DNA of 64,000 nucleotides from JAYZBC01 sp036339375 (lineage in GTDB: Bacteria; Pseudomonadota; Alphaproteobacteria; MPNO01; UBA2964). The translations under genes were made by a program, and so were the position numbers. The stretch spans positions 19,634-83,633 of the forward strand of contig JAYZBC010000075.1 in NCBI GenBank assembly GCA_036339375.1. The letters are read 5' to 3'. Numbering within the stretch: the first letter of the stretch is position 1; every line of letters starts with the position of its first letter. Shown here one piece after another: positions 27,253-36,426 of the stretch. Under the pieces are notes generated by a model. It did no database searches and was not told the DNA's origin. It was given only the letters and a program-made list of their open reading frames with translations.

Positions 27253-28851
27253 ATGACAAAGCTTGTTTCTTCAAAAGAACTCCATCATTGGCTCCAAGAT
27301 GAAAAAGAGCTTGCACTGCTTGATGTTCGCGAAGAAGGAGTTTTTGGCGCGGAAGGGCATTTGTTATTTGCTGTTTGTGCACCACTCAGCAAGTTGGAAC
27401 TCCAAATTTTTTCTTTAGTACCTCGAAAAACAGTTCGTTTAGTTCTTTGTGATGGAGGGGAAGGCCTTTCTCAAAGTGCCGCTAAAAAACTGGATAGTTG
27501 GGGGTACACTAATGTTTTTATTCTGGAAGGCGGGATTAAGGAGTGGCAGGCGTCAGGAAATGTTTTATTTCGCGGCGTGAATGTACCCTCCAAGGCATTC
27601 GGAGAATTTGTTGAACACCGATCCAAAACGCCTTCAATCTCAGCAGAACAACTGAAGAGTATGATGGATGCCAAAGAAAATTTAATTATCCTAGATAGCC
27701 GTCCATGGCGTGAATATAAGAGAATGAACATTCCAACCGGAATAGATTGTCCTGGAGCAGAGTTAATTTACAGAGTTCATGATTTAGTTGACGATCCTGA
27801 CACGACCATTGTCGTTAATTGTGCAGGTCGGACCAGAAGTATTATTGGTGCCCAGTCATTAATTAATGCAAAAATTATTAATAAAGTTGTCGCACTGAAG
27901 AATGGCACCATGGGTTGGGTTTTGGCCGGCTTGAAATTGGAAAGTGATAGCGATCGAAATTTTTCGGCGATTACTAGCAAAGGTTTAAATAAAGCTCGTG
28001 TTTGCGCTGATCGTTTGGCGTCACAATTTGGTATTCACACGATAGATCTTAAGACTTTGGAGGAGTGGCAACAAGAAAGGGAAATGCGGAGCTTGTATAT
28101 ACTGGATGTGCGTAATCCTGAAGAGTACGTTGCCGGACATTTGGAGGGGTCTGTTTGTGCTCCGGGAGGGCAATTGGTTCAAGCAACAGACAAATGGGTA
28201 GGAACAATGCGGTCGAGGTTGGTGTTGGTTGATGACACAGGTGTTAGGGCAAAAATAACAGCTTCATGGCTAATTCAAATGGGTTGGCCGGAGGTTTTCG
28301 TGTTAGAAGGTGCTTTAGAAAAAAAAGAACTTATCTATGGAACATCAAAAAACATGGTTGTTCCTTATAAAAAGGACTCTATTGAAAAAATTTCGCCAGA
28401 AAAACTTCAGGAGGAGCAGAAGATTGGTTTAACAACGGTGGTCGACCTCGCTAACAGCCTCGAATATAAGGCTGGTCATATACCCAGGGCGTGGTGGATT
28501 GTTCGCTCTCGAATGCTCCAATCTCTTGAAAAAGTTTCGGGAAATGGGCCTTTAGTTTTTACCTCACCAGATGGTCAACTTGCTGTTTTATCTGCGTTAG
28601 ATGCACAGAGTTTTACAAAGCGCCCAATTAAAATTTTGGAAGGCGGTACGATGGCTTGGAAATTATCAGGATTTCCATTGATTGGGGGATTTGAAAATTT
28701 GGCGTGCCAAAATAACGATGTTCAATATAAAGCTTATGACCATGACCAAAATATCGAACAACACATGCAGGAATATTTGAGTTGGGAAATTGGATTAATC
28801 GAACAAGTCGAGAGGGACGGAACAGCAAATTTTAAATCTTTTTCTGACTAA
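27253..28851 (+). CDS. Four-domain rhodanese-like protein
   Basis: 532 residues made of four tandem rhodanese folds (about 1-110, 125-235, 260-360, 375-480) plus a helical tail. Domain 2 is the likely active sulfurtransferase: Cys190 in VVNCAGRTRS, a proper active-site loop. Domain 1 has a cysteine in LVLCDGGEG with a short loop; domains 3 (LVLVDDTGVRA) and 4 (LVFTSPDGQLA) have lost the cysteine. Multi-rhodanese proteins of this kind are cytoplasmic sulfur carriers of unknown partner. The gene occupies the place where comF lies in related genomes. Confidence 0.85.
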   Translation: MTKLVSSKELHHWLQDEKELALLDVREEGVFGAEGHLLFAVCAPLSKLELQIFSLVPRKTVRLVLCDGGEGLSQSAAKKLDSWGYTNVFILEGGIKEWQASGNVLFRGVNVPSKAFGEFVEHRSKTPSISAEQLKSMMDAKENLIILDSRPWREYKRMNIPTGIDCPGAELIYRVHDLVDDPDTTIVVNCAGRTRSIIGAQSLINAKIINKVVALKNGTMGWVLAGLKLESDSDRNFSAITSKGLNKARVCADRLASQFGIHTIDLKTLEEWQQEREMRSLYILDVRNPEEYVAGHLEGSVCAPGGQLVQATDKWVGTMRSRLVLVDDTGVRAKITASWLIQMGWPEVFVLEGALEKKELIYGTSKNMVVPYKKDSIEKISPEKLQEEQKIGLTTVVDLANSLEYKAGHIPRAWWIVRSRMLQSLEKVSGNGPLVFTSPDGQLAVLSALDAQSFTKRPIKILEGGTMAWKLSGFPLIGGFENLACQNNDVQYKAYDHDQNIEQHMQEYLSWEIGLIEQVERDGTANFKSFSD

Positions 28852-29020
28852 TAACTGCTTTTTGGTATTTGAATGTGAAATTTCTTCAAAAAGGTACTTG
28901 TTAAAGTTTATTATTAATTAAAATCTTCACTTAAGATCCGTTTGTTTGATTTTTGGTGCAAAAATTAGACAAAATTTACTAGTTTTTATTGTAAAAATTT
29001 GGAAATTATTCAGGTGCCAT

Positions 29021-29278
29021 GTGGTGAAAGTAGAAATTTATTCTTCCCTCCTTTGCCCGTTTTGTTACCGCGCGAAGACTTTGCTTAAACATAAAGGCGT
29101 GGATTTTTTTGAGATTGATGTGGATAAAAACCCCTCAGCTCGGCATGAAATGGTAGAAAGGGCTAACGGCCGTACTTCTGTTCCCCAAATTTTTCTTAAT
29201 AACATTGGCATTGGTGGCTCAGATGACTTAGCTGATTTAGAGGCCACAGGTGAACTCGACCGCTTGCTTTTTCCTTAA
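29021..29278 (+). CDS. grxC: Glutaredoxin 3 (GrxC family)
   Basis: 85 residues. Dithiol glutaredoxin with active site CPFC (Cys12, Cys15; the family usually has CPYC), TSVPQIF with the cis-proline, and the GSDDLADLE glutathione-binding end. The frame is open to 28946, but GTG at 29021 gives the family start MVKVEIYSS, with AGG 6 bases upstream. Two bases after its stop begins the remnant of a nitrilase gene, so an ancestral operon is still visible. Confidence 0.9.
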   Translation: MVKVEIYSSLLCPFCYRAKTLLKHKGVDFFEIDVDKNPSARHEMVERANGRTSVPQIFLNNIGIGGSDDLADLEATGELDRLLFP

Positions 29279-29279
29279 A

Positions 29280-29790
29280 ATGTTAGCCCCATTTAAACTT
29301 ACGTGTGTTCAAATCTCTTCAGGGGACTAGCTTGAAGGAAACATCTGTAACGCATTGAAGTTCGGCCGAAAGGCGGTCCACAAGAATGCTTTTTCAGATA
29401 AATAGCATTTAAATTTTTGGGAAACTTAGCATCGGTCGCTAATACGCTATGGGGAAAGTTTGGAATGACTGTGTGTTATGAACTTTGTTTTTCCCGCCTC
29501 TATAGATAACTGGCACAAACAGGGCCATTTTTTCTGTCTGTTCGATCCGATCTCACTGTGCCTATCGGTAGGGCGAGTTGAGAAACTTGCTACGTGCTCG
29601 TGCAATATAATGTAATGCTGACGTGTTTGAACCAGTACAATGTGGCCGCCATCTTGGCGGTTGAAAAACTTATGGGCACTCACTTTTTATAGGTCCTAGG
29701 CGAGATGTGTTGGTCAATGGTGGGAAGAAGCTAGGCATCGTAGTAACCAATGTTGACCGGCCAAAGGTATATAGGCCAGACGGGAAATGC
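29280..29790 (+). pseudogene. Decayed nitrilase-family (carbon-nitrogen hydrolase) gene
   Basis: Directly after grxC, three frames together recover a nitrilase/omega-amidase-like protein. Frame from ATG 29280: MLAPFKLTCVQISSGD, stop at 29328, then LEGNICNALKFGRKAV, stop at 29403. Another frame from ~29430: LWGKFGMTVCYEL, which contains the expected catalytic-cysteine motif (family CYDLRFP), stop after SRLYR, LAQTGPFFLSV. A third frame from ~29700: VNGGKKLGIVVTNVDRPKV, the family C-terminus. There are at least two frameshifts and several stops, and the middle with the Glu and Lys of the triad is missing, so it cannot be functional. In related Alphaproteobacteria an intact nitrilase gene lies between grxC and DUF1178. 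The end is approximate. Confidence 0.82.
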
Positions 29791-29826
29791 TTTTCCTGCA
29801 CCATGATTGCCCGTATTCAATATGTG

Positions 29827-30378
29827 TTAAAACATAAATTGTTGATTTATGTCTTTATTATTAATTGCACAAATGCGTTGTTTGACAGACTTTTTAGGTG
29901 TTTGATTTAGCCCTTCTTCATAAGCAATAATTTTTAGCTTACCGAATAATTCTGTAAGTAGCTCGCCCGGCTTTAAAAGAAATTTGGGATTAGAGGGTTT
30001 CCCGAAATTTTGATTTCCCATGGCAAAGGTTTCGTATATCAAAACACCATTTTCTTCTAAAGAACCAATAATGTGAGGAAACAGGGGACGATGTAAATAA
30101 TTTGTAACTATCAATCCAGAAAATCTGCGTCTACCCAAAGGCCAAGATTCACATTTTTCCAAATCTGCTTCAACAATCTCTAAACGACTTTTATCGGCGA
30201 TGTTTTCCAGACCGGAAATGTCTGTATCTAAAGACGTTACTTTAAATCCGCTTTTTAATAAAAATTTTGTGTGTCGGCCTTGTCCCGAAGCAAGGTCAAG
30301 AACCTCCCCTCCCGGTGCAATTAGTGTAGCAAAACGAGTGACCCATTCAGAGGGTAAATGTAATTCGTGGTTTGTCAT
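29827..30378 (-). CDS. Class I SAM-dependent methyltransferase
   Basis: About 183 residues from ATG 30378; the frame reaches 30414 but the MTNHELHLPSEW start resembles related proteins. Motif I is EVLDLASGQGRHTKFLL, followed by acidic VTSLDTDISG and LIVTNYLHRPLF (motif IV region); this is the TehB-like/small methyltransferase group seen in Alphaproteobacteria. Substrate unknown. It lies between the nitrilase remnant and DUF1178 but on the opposite strand, so it may have arrived by rearrangement when the old operon decayed. Confidence 0.78.
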   Translation of the reverse strand: MTNHELHLPSEWVTRFATLIAPGGEVLDLASGQGRHTKFLLKSGFKVTSLDTDISGLENIADKSRLEIVEADLEKCESWPLGRRRFSGLIVTNYLHRPLFPHIIGSLEENGVLIYETFAMGNQNFGKPSNPKFLLKPGELLTELFGKLKIIAYEEGLNQTPKKSVKQRICAINNKDINQQFMF

Positions 30379-30475
30379 ATTCAACGTGAATATAATTAAA
30401 GGTTGATTTATCAAAAAATTTCACCATTTTATGTTAGTACTCTTCAAGCTGAAATAAAACTCACGTTTTTTGCCT

Positions 30476-30913
30476 ATGATTGTATTTGAATTAAGATGTA
30501 AGAACTCACACGAATTTGAGGTTTGGTTTCCAAGCAGCGATGCTTTTGTTAAGCAACAAAAAGCTAAGGATATTGTTTGCCCGGCTTGCGGGGATAAAAA
30601 CGTTGAAAAGGCTTTAATGGCTCCTTCTGTTTCTGGAACTAAGAAAAAAAATAAAGAATCCAAAAAATTGCCAAAAAAGGCACAACAAAAAATGGGGCAG
30701 TATGTTTCTGCCCTTAAAGAAATTCGGGCTCAGGTAGAAAAAAACTGCGATTACGTTGGAGAAAACTTTCCCGAGGAAGCACGCAAAATACATTACGGAG
30801 AAACTGAGCGACACAATATCTATGGGGAAGCCACGGAAGCCGACGCTGAGGAGCTCAATGAAGAAGGGATTGAATTTCAACGGATTCCTTGGGTACAAAA
30901 TTCGGACGCTTGA
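30476..30913 (+). CDS. DUF1178 family protein
   Basis: 145 residues. Matches the alphaproteobacterial DUF1178 pattern: MIVFELRCKNSHEFEVWF at the N-terminus, a CPACG zinc-ribbon-like motif, VEKALMAPSV, and the C-terminal GENFPEEARKIHYGE and IYGEATEADAEELNEEGIE. The frame opens two codons earlier with TTG; ATG 30476 fits the family. Function unknown. In relatives it follows the nitrilase gene, here a remnant. Convergent with ubiG. Confidence 0.88.
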   Translation: MIVFELRCKNSHEFEVWFPSSDAFVKQQKAKDIVCPACGDKNVEKALMAPSVSGTKKKNKESKKLPKKAQQKMGQYVSALKEIRAQVEKNCDYVGENFPEEARKIHYGETERHNIYGEATEADAEELNEEGIEFQRIPWVQNSDA

Positions 30914-30960
30914 ATTTAAAAGTTGAAAAACTTAAAAGGAATTTTCCCTGAACTGGTGGT

Positions 30961-31716
30961 TTACTTTATTTTTTTGGCAAAAATCAAATAGTTAACGCTT
31001 ACGTCCTTTGAAAGTTGCCATTCAGTTTTTAACAAATTATAGGTCAGCCCAGCTATTTCGGTAACTGTGGCCCCATTCTTGGATAAACTATTGTCGAGTT
31101 CTGAGGGTTTGACGAACTTTTCCCACCGATGCGTTCCCTTTGGAAGCCAACGCAAAAAATATTCCGCTCCTAAAATTGCTAAGGTGAAGGCTTTTGCGGT
31201 TCTGTTCAAAGTGGATAAGATTAAACACCCTTTTTCCTTGGTTAATTTCACACAATTTTCTAAAAATTTGTCTAAATTAACAACGTGCTCAATGACTTCC
31301 AAAGCAATCACCACATCAAAAGTTAAATTTCTCTTCGATAGGGTCTCTATGCTTAAAGGTTGATAGTTAATATTAAGGTTACCTGCTTCTGCATGGGATT
31401 GAGCTATAGATATGTTTATTTCAGCGGCATCGATTCCAGTTACAGATGCTCCCATCCGTGTTAGAGGCTCAGAAATTAATCCTCCTCCGCAACCTACATC
31501 TAGTATTGACAATCCTCGTAATGATGGGAGTTGGTTTGGATCTAATGCAAAATGATTGCAGAGATGATCACGTATAAATTTTAGGCGAATAGGGTTAATT
31601 TGATGAAGGGGACGAAAATCCCCCTCAGGATCCCACCATGAGTTGGCAAGCGATGAAAACCTTTCAACTTCGTCAGTATCGATCGTTATGTCTGTATTCT
31701 TAACATTCTCATCCAT
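30961..31716 (-). CDS. ubiG: Ubiquinone biosynthesis O-methyltransferase
   Basis: 251 residues. Catalyses both O-methylations of ubiquinone synthesis. Seen: FSSLANSWWDPEGDFRPLHQINPIRLKFI at the N-terminus (the UbiG hallmark), SAM-binding ILDVGCGGGLISEPL, VTGIDAAE, and FDVVIALEVIEHV, then the GTHRWEKFVKPSEL end region. Divergent from lysC with a 169-base gap, as in many Rhodospirillales. Confidence 0.95.
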   Translation of the reverse strand: MDENVKNTDITIDTDEVERFSSLANSWWDPEGDFRPLHQINPIRLKFIRDHLCNHFALDPNQLPSLRGLSILDVGCGGGLISEPLTRMGASVTGIDAAEINISIAQSHAEAGNLNINYQPLSIETLSKRNLTFDVVIALEVIEHVVNLDKFLENCVKLTKEKGCLILSTLNRTAKAFTLAILGAEYFLRWLPKGTHRWEKFVKPSELDNSLSKNGATVTEIAGLTYNLLKTEWQLSKDVSVNYLIFAKKIK

Positions 31717-31885
31717 ATACTAATAGATACCTTATTTTAATTTTTCAAAACTTACTTGCTTCCATAGACAAATATGGACTAAGAACACGCGGGTTTCTAC
31801 AAAAAATAATGAATGTCCTCTTTGTCTAGTACTAAATGATTTTGAGTAAAGGCTCATAACTAACAAAAATTAGATCGGTTCGAGT

Positions 31886-33109
31886 ATGTCAAGAATTGTT
31901 CAAAAATTTGGAGGTACTTCTATTGCTAATATCGAAGCTGTTAAAATGGTGGCTAAAAAGGTAAAGGCGGAGGTAAAACAAGGGCACGAAGTTGTGGTGG
32001 TGGTGTCGGCTATGGCGGGGACTACCAACGAGTTGGTTTCTTGGGCAAATAAGGTAGGGTCGCTTCAAGATACCCCAGATTTTGATATTGTAGTTGCCTC
32101 AGGGGAACAAATTACTGCAGGTTTATTAGCTATGGCCCTACAAGAAATCGGAATTGATGCACGTTCCTGGCTCGGCTGGCAAATACCCATCCAAACTGAT
32201 AAATCCCACGGAAAAGCAAGAATTTTAGGTATAGAAATAAAAGAATTGGAAGAAAAAATAAAAGAAGGGGAAGTGGCTGTTATAGCCGGTTTCCAGGGAT
32301 TGAGCCCAGATAAAAGAATGACAACTCTTGGCCGTGGGGGCTCTGACACCTCTGCTGTTGCTTTGGCAGCAGCTCTAAATGCAGACCGGTGTGATATATT
32401 TACTGATGTAGAAGGTGTATATACAACAGATCCTAAAATTGTGGCCAAGGCCCGGAAGCTCGAAAAAATTACTTATGAAGAGATGCTGGAAATGGCCTCA
32501 TTGGGGACGAAGGTACTGCAAACTCGTTCTGTCGAGCTCGCAATGAATAAAAAAGTCCGTGTACAGGTTAGGTCGTCGTTTTCAGATGTTCCTGGGACGC
32601 TAGTTGTAGACGAGGTTGAAATCTTGGAAAAAGAATTTGTAAGTGGGATTGCTTATAGCAAAGACGAGGCAAAAATTACCTTGATCCGGGTAGAAGATCG
32701 CCCTGGAGTGGCAGCAGCTATTTTTGGACGGCTGGCTGATAAAAACGTAAATGTTGATATGATTGTGCAAAATACCTCAGAAGATGGGAAAGCAACAGAT
32801 ATTACTTTTACAGTTAGCCAGGATGATTATCGGCGTGTTCTGTCTATTCTTGAAGAACAATGTAATGAACTTGGATATGACCGGCTTGTAACTGATGCAA
32901 ACGTTGTAAAAATTTCGGTAATTGGTGTTGGCATGAGAAGCCACGCCGGAGTGGCCCAACGGATGTTTAAAGCTCTTGCCGAAAAAGGAATTAATATCCA
33001 AGTAATTTCTACTTCAGAAATAAAGGTGAGTGTATTGATTTCTGAAGATTATACTGAACTGGCTTTACGTGCTTTGCACACTGCTTACGGTTTGGATGAA
33101 GGTAAATAG
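31886..33109 (+). CDS. lysC: Aspartate kinase
   Basis: 407 residues. First step from aspartate to lysine, threonine and methionine. The kinase domain begins IVQKFGGTSIANIEAVK; GRGGSDTSAVALAAAL and FTDVEGVYTTDPKIV are also present. The C-terminal third holds the two ACT domains that bind the feedback inhibitor (lysine and/or threonine), including DRPGVAAAIFGRLADKNVNVDMIVQN. No homoserine dehydrogenase is fused. It is followed 36 bases later by ptsP, a standard pair. Confidence 0.96.
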   Translation: MSRIVQKFGGTSIANIEAVKMVAKKVKAEVKQGHEVVVVVSAMAGTTNELVSWANKVGSLQDTPDFDIVVASGEQITAGLLAMALQEIGIDARSWLGWQIPIQTDKSHGKARILGIEIKELEEKIKEGEVAVIAGFQGLSPDKRMTTLGRGGSDTSAVALAAALNADRCDIFTDVEGVYTTDPKIVAKARKLEKITYEEMLEMASLGTKVLQTRSVELAMNKKVRVQVRSSFSDVPGTLVVDEVEILEKEFVSGIAYSKDEAKITLIRVEDRPGVAAAIFGRLADKNVNVDMIVQNTSEDGKATDITFTVSQDDYRRVLSILEEQCNELGYDRLVTDANVVKISVIGVGMRSHAGVAQRMFKALAEKGINIQVISTSEIKVSVLISEDYTELALRALHTAYGLDEGK

Positions 33110-33145
33110 AATTTCAGGCTTTGGCTTGCTTTATAGACATTGAAT

Positions 33146-35416
33146 ATGGCACCACCTGTCACCACAGTTATACGACCGCTCCTAAAATGCGTACGAGACG
33201 TAATGCTGGCGCACGGATCAGCACAAGAAAGACTTGATGAGCTTGTTAAAGTAATAACCAACGAGATGGTTGCTGAAGTTTGCACCGTCTATGTAATGCG
33301 GGCCGGAGAGGTTTTAGAATTATTTGCAACGAAAGGGCTAAATCGTACAGCCATTCACAAGACACGTCTCCAGGTAGGCGAAGGGCTTATAGGTGAGATA
33401 GCAGCTCATGCAAGTATTTTGAATTTAGAAGATGCCCAAACACATCCAAAATTTGCTTATCGGCCGGAAACGGGGGAAGAGAAGTATCACTCTTTTCTGG
33501 GCGTTCCAATTTTAAGGGGTGGAAGCGTTCGCGGTGTTCTTGCAATTCAGAATAAGGCTAAACGTCGTTATACGGACGAAGAGATAGAAGCACTAGAAAT
33601 GATCGTAGTAGTGCTTGCAGAACTGATAGCCGGGGGCGATTTAGTGAGCCCAGACGAGCCAATTAGATCAGAAGGTAATGCAATTTTGCCAATGCGAATG
33701 ACAGGCATCCAAATTAATGCGGGAATTGCAATGGGTGAGGCGGTTTTGCACCAACCACGGATAGATATCCCAGAAATGTTTTCTGATGACCCCAAGGTTG
33801 AAGAGGCCCGTTTACTTAAAGGCCTGCAATCAATGCATAATGCAATCGACGATTTGTTTTCTGCAACAGAACTCTCTGCTAGTGGGGAGCATCAAACTGT
33901 GCTGGAGACCTACCGGTTGGTAGCACGCGATGCGGGCTGGTTGCGACGTTTGCAGGAAGCTATAGGTGGTGGACTTACCGCTGAAGCAGCTGTTCAGAAA
34001 GTTCAGGACGACATTAAGGCTAGAATGAATTATGCAACCGATTCTTATTTGCGGGAAAGATTACACGATTTTGAGGATTTAGCACACCGTTTGATGCAAC
34101 ACCTTGGGGAGTCCGGATACGTTACTGCCGCTGATAAAACATTGCCTAAAGATGTTGTTTTACTAGCTACTAATATGGGCCCAGCTGAATTATTAGACTA
34201 TGAACCCGGTCGCTTGAGAGCATTATTGTTGGAGGAAGGCTCTGCAACTGCCCATGTTGCAATAGTTGCACGTGCCCTCGATATCCCTGTAATTGGTCGA
34301 CTCACGAATCTCTTGGTCCGAATAGACCCGCATGATCCCGTAATTATAGATGGCGACAATGCTCAGGTTTTTGTTCGACCCGGTGAGGATATTCAACAAT
34401 CGGTTTCCGAAACTATCAGAATAAATAAAGAACGCCGACGTGCTTACGTCGAACAACGCAGAGAAGCATCAGTCACTTTAGATGGACAAAACATTTCATT
34501 GAATTTGAATGCGGGTTTACTAATAGACGTGAAACAGCTTGAAAATAGTGGAGCTGAGGGCATTGGCTTATTCAGAACTGAAATTCCTTTTATGGTGAGG
34601 GATAAATTCCCTGGAGTGGATGGTCAAACCGAACTTTACCGAAGCGTTCTGGCGTTAGCTGACGGAAAGCCGGTCATGTTTCGAACACTTGATATTGGAG
34701 GTGATAAACAACTTCCTTATTTTCGGAATGACCTAGATCAAAACCCTAATATGGGTTGGCGAGCTATCCGCGTTGCTTTAGATCGGCCATCAATGTTACG
34801 CCAACAACTTCGCGCTTTAATCAGGGCGTCGAATGGGAGAGAATTGGCTGTAATGTTTCCTATGGTTGCTGAGGTCGCTGAATTTCGGGCAGCTTATAAA
34901 ATTTTACAAAAAGAATTAAATCGCGAAGAGAAAATTGGTGCTATCTTGCCCAAAAAGGTGAATGTAGGGGTTATGCTAGAAGTACCTGGGTTAATGTGGC
35001 AGTTGTCACCTTTATTGAAACAAGTAGATTTTTTGTCAGTTGGGAGCAACGACTTATTTCAATTTTTATTTGCTAGTGATCGCGGAAACCCACGTGTTGC
35101 AAAACGTTATGATGTTTTATCCCCGGGCTTCCTTTCTCTTTTACGCAATTTAGTTAAAATCGCTCGTGATGCAAAAATTCCGGTTTCTCTTTGTGGTGAG
35201 ATGGCCGGGAATCCTGTGGAAGCAATGACTCTTATAGGCTTGGGTTTTGAAAAAATTTCTATGCCACCAGCAAAGATAGGTGCTATACGTGAAATGTTAA
35301 GGTCTTTAAACGCATCAGATTTAACACATTATCTTAATGAAATAATTGATCTACCGGATCACAGCCTACGAGGGAAGCTGACAGCTTACGCGCAAGATCA
35401 CGGTGTAATTGTTTAA
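33146..35416 (+). CDS. ptsP: PEP-protein phosphotransferase of the nitrogen PTS (EI-Ntr)
   Basis: 756 residues. An N-terminal GAF sensor domain (about 20-165) is followed by enzyme I: helical HPr-binding part (about 175-320), swivelling His domain with the phosphorylated His370 in GSATAHVAIVARAL, and a PEP-binding barrel with GLFRTEIPFM, GSNDLFQF and SLCGEMAGNP. It starts the EI-Ntr to NPr to IIA-Ntr phosphorelay that links nitrogen state (the GAF domain binds glutamine in known members) to potassium and stress control. ATG 33146 chosen over TTG 33140. NPr and IIA-Ntr genes are not in the window. Confidence 0.94.
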   Translation: MAPPVTTVIRPLLKCVRDVMLAHGSAQERLDELVKVITNEMVAEVCTVYVMRAGEVLELFATKGLNRTAIHKTRLQVGEGLIGEIAAHASILNLEDAQTHPKFAYRPETGEEKYHSFLGVPILRGGSVRGVLAIQNKAKRRYTDEEIEALEMIVVVLAELIAGGDLVSPDEPIRSEGNAILPMRMTGIQINAGIAMGEAVLHQPRIDIPEMFSDDPKVEEARLLKGLQSMHNAIDDLFSATELSASGEHQTVLETYRLVARDAGWLRRLQEAIGGGLTAEAAVQKVQDDIKARMNYATDSYLRERLHDFEDLAHRLMQHLGESGYVTAADKTLPKDVVLLATNMGPAELLDYEPGRLRALLLEEGSATAHVAIVARALDIPVIGRLTNLLVRIDPHDPVIIDGDNAQVFVRPGEDIQQSVSETIRINKERRRAYVEQRREASVTLDGQNISLNLNAGLLIDVKQLENSGAEGIGLFRTEIPFMVRDKFPGVDGQTELYRSVLALADGKPVMFRTLDIGGDKQLPYFRNDLDQNPNMGWRAIRVALDRPSMLRQQLRALIRASNGRELAVMFPMVAEVAEFRAAYKILQKELNREEKIGAILPKKVNVGVMLEVPGLMWQLSPLLKQVDFLSVGSNDLFQFLFASDRGNPRVAKRYDVLSPGFLSLLRNLVKIARDAKIPVSLCGEMAGNPVEAMTLIGLGFEKISMPPAKIGAIREMLRSLNASDLTHYLNEIIDLPDHSLRGKLTAYAQDHGVIV

Positions 35417-35450
35417 ATTTTTGACTAAAAATCGAACTAGCCATTGATTT

Positions 35451-36422
35451 TTGAAAACAAATTTTGATACTACAAAGTACGTTGCGCAGGGGATAAGCTG
35501 TTTCCTACGAGCAAAAGAGAGCACAGCCTTGTCAGACTCCAATATACAAAACTCATTAGAAACTCCACAAAAAAACTCGACTTTGATGGAATTCGGTGCA
35601 GCTTTGCGTGAGTTACGACTCCTTAAAAAATTAAGCCTTTCCGAAGCTTCCAATTCATTAAAAATCCGCCAAATTTATCTTTTTGCAATTGAAGAGGGGA
35701 GAATAAATGATCTGCCGGGATCAGCTTACACTAATGGCTTTGTGAGAGCTTACGCAGGATATCTGGGGCTTGATATAACGGAGGTTATGCGTCGCTTTGC
35801 GAACGCGAAGGGCAAGGTTCAGGAGAATGAAAATTTTGTACCACCATCGGTTGAACGAGAGGCTTACTTTCCAACAGGGAGAGTTCTATTTATTGCTGCT
35901 TGTATGGCTGTATTAGTTTACGGTGGTTGGAATCACCTAAATTTTTTTGGCCGTTCTGTGGATGGATTAGTTAATTTAAAACCGTTTGAAAATAAGAATA
36001 TACAGGATTTAAAAAATAGAACTCTTGAACCGAAAAAGTTTGGAGTTACAGGGTCTAAGTCAGCCGCGTATGAAATTAAAAAAAAGGTATCTTTGCCAAA
36101 AAAAGTTGAGGAAACACTTGTAGTTAAAACGGTGACACAAAATAAAAAGGAAGGCAAAGTATTGGTGCGTGCGAAAGAAACCTCTTGGATAAAATTAAAA
36201 TTACCAAATGGTAAAACTTTGTTTTCGGGTTTACTTCGGCCTGGCGATATCTACAAAATCCCAAGAAAAGCTGGTATAAAGATGATTACTGGAAATGCTG
36301 GGGGAACCGAAATTTTCGTTGATGGTGAGACGATTAAGCAATTGGGACCTATTGGTTCTGTTCGTCGAGATATTTTGATGGACCCAAAAGCCCTCCTTGG
36401 TCGCAACTCAGGTCTTCGTTAG
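35451..36422 (+). CDS. RodZ-like HTH / membrane / DUF4115 protein
   Basis: About 323 residues. A Cro-type helix-turn-helix lies at about 46-110 (FGAALRELRLLKKLSLSEASNSLKI, then PGSAYTNGFVRAYAGYLGL, a RodZ hallmark), one membrane helix at about 145-165 (VLFIAACMAVLVYGGW), a Lys-rich linker, and a C-terminal beta domain (ETSWIKLKLPNGKTLFSGLLRPGD) of the DUF4115 type. RodZ links MreB to the cell envelope for rod shape. The start is uncertain: TTG 35451, or ATG 35586 giving 278 residues. It ends four bases before hisS, so the two are co-transcribed. Confidence 0.8.
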   Translation: MKTNFDTTKYVAQGISCFLRAKESTALSDSNIQNSLETPQKNSTLMEFGAALRELRLLKKLSLSEASNSLKIRQIYLFAIEEGRINDLPGSAYTNGFVRAYAGYLGLDITEVMRRFANAKGKVQENENFVPPSVEREAYFPTGRVLFIAACMAVLVYGGWNHLNFFGRSVDGLVNLKPFENKNIQDLKNRTLEPKKFGVTGSKSAAYEIKKKVSLPKKVEETLVVKTVTQNKKEGKVLVRAKETSWIKLKLPNGKTLFSGLLRPGDIYKIPRKAGIKMITGNAGGTEIFVDGETIKQLGPIGSVRRDILMDPKALLGRNSGLR

Positions 36423-36426
36423 TATT

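Noticed and set aside
29707..29910. Stand-alone 67-codon gene
   Set aside because: Its first half is the C-terminal piece of the nitrilase remnant and the rest runs antisense into the methyltransferase gene.
31717..31885. Lysine riboswitch before lysC
   Set aside because: The 169-base gap lacks the conserved lysine aptamer elements and this class is rare in Alphaproteobacteria.
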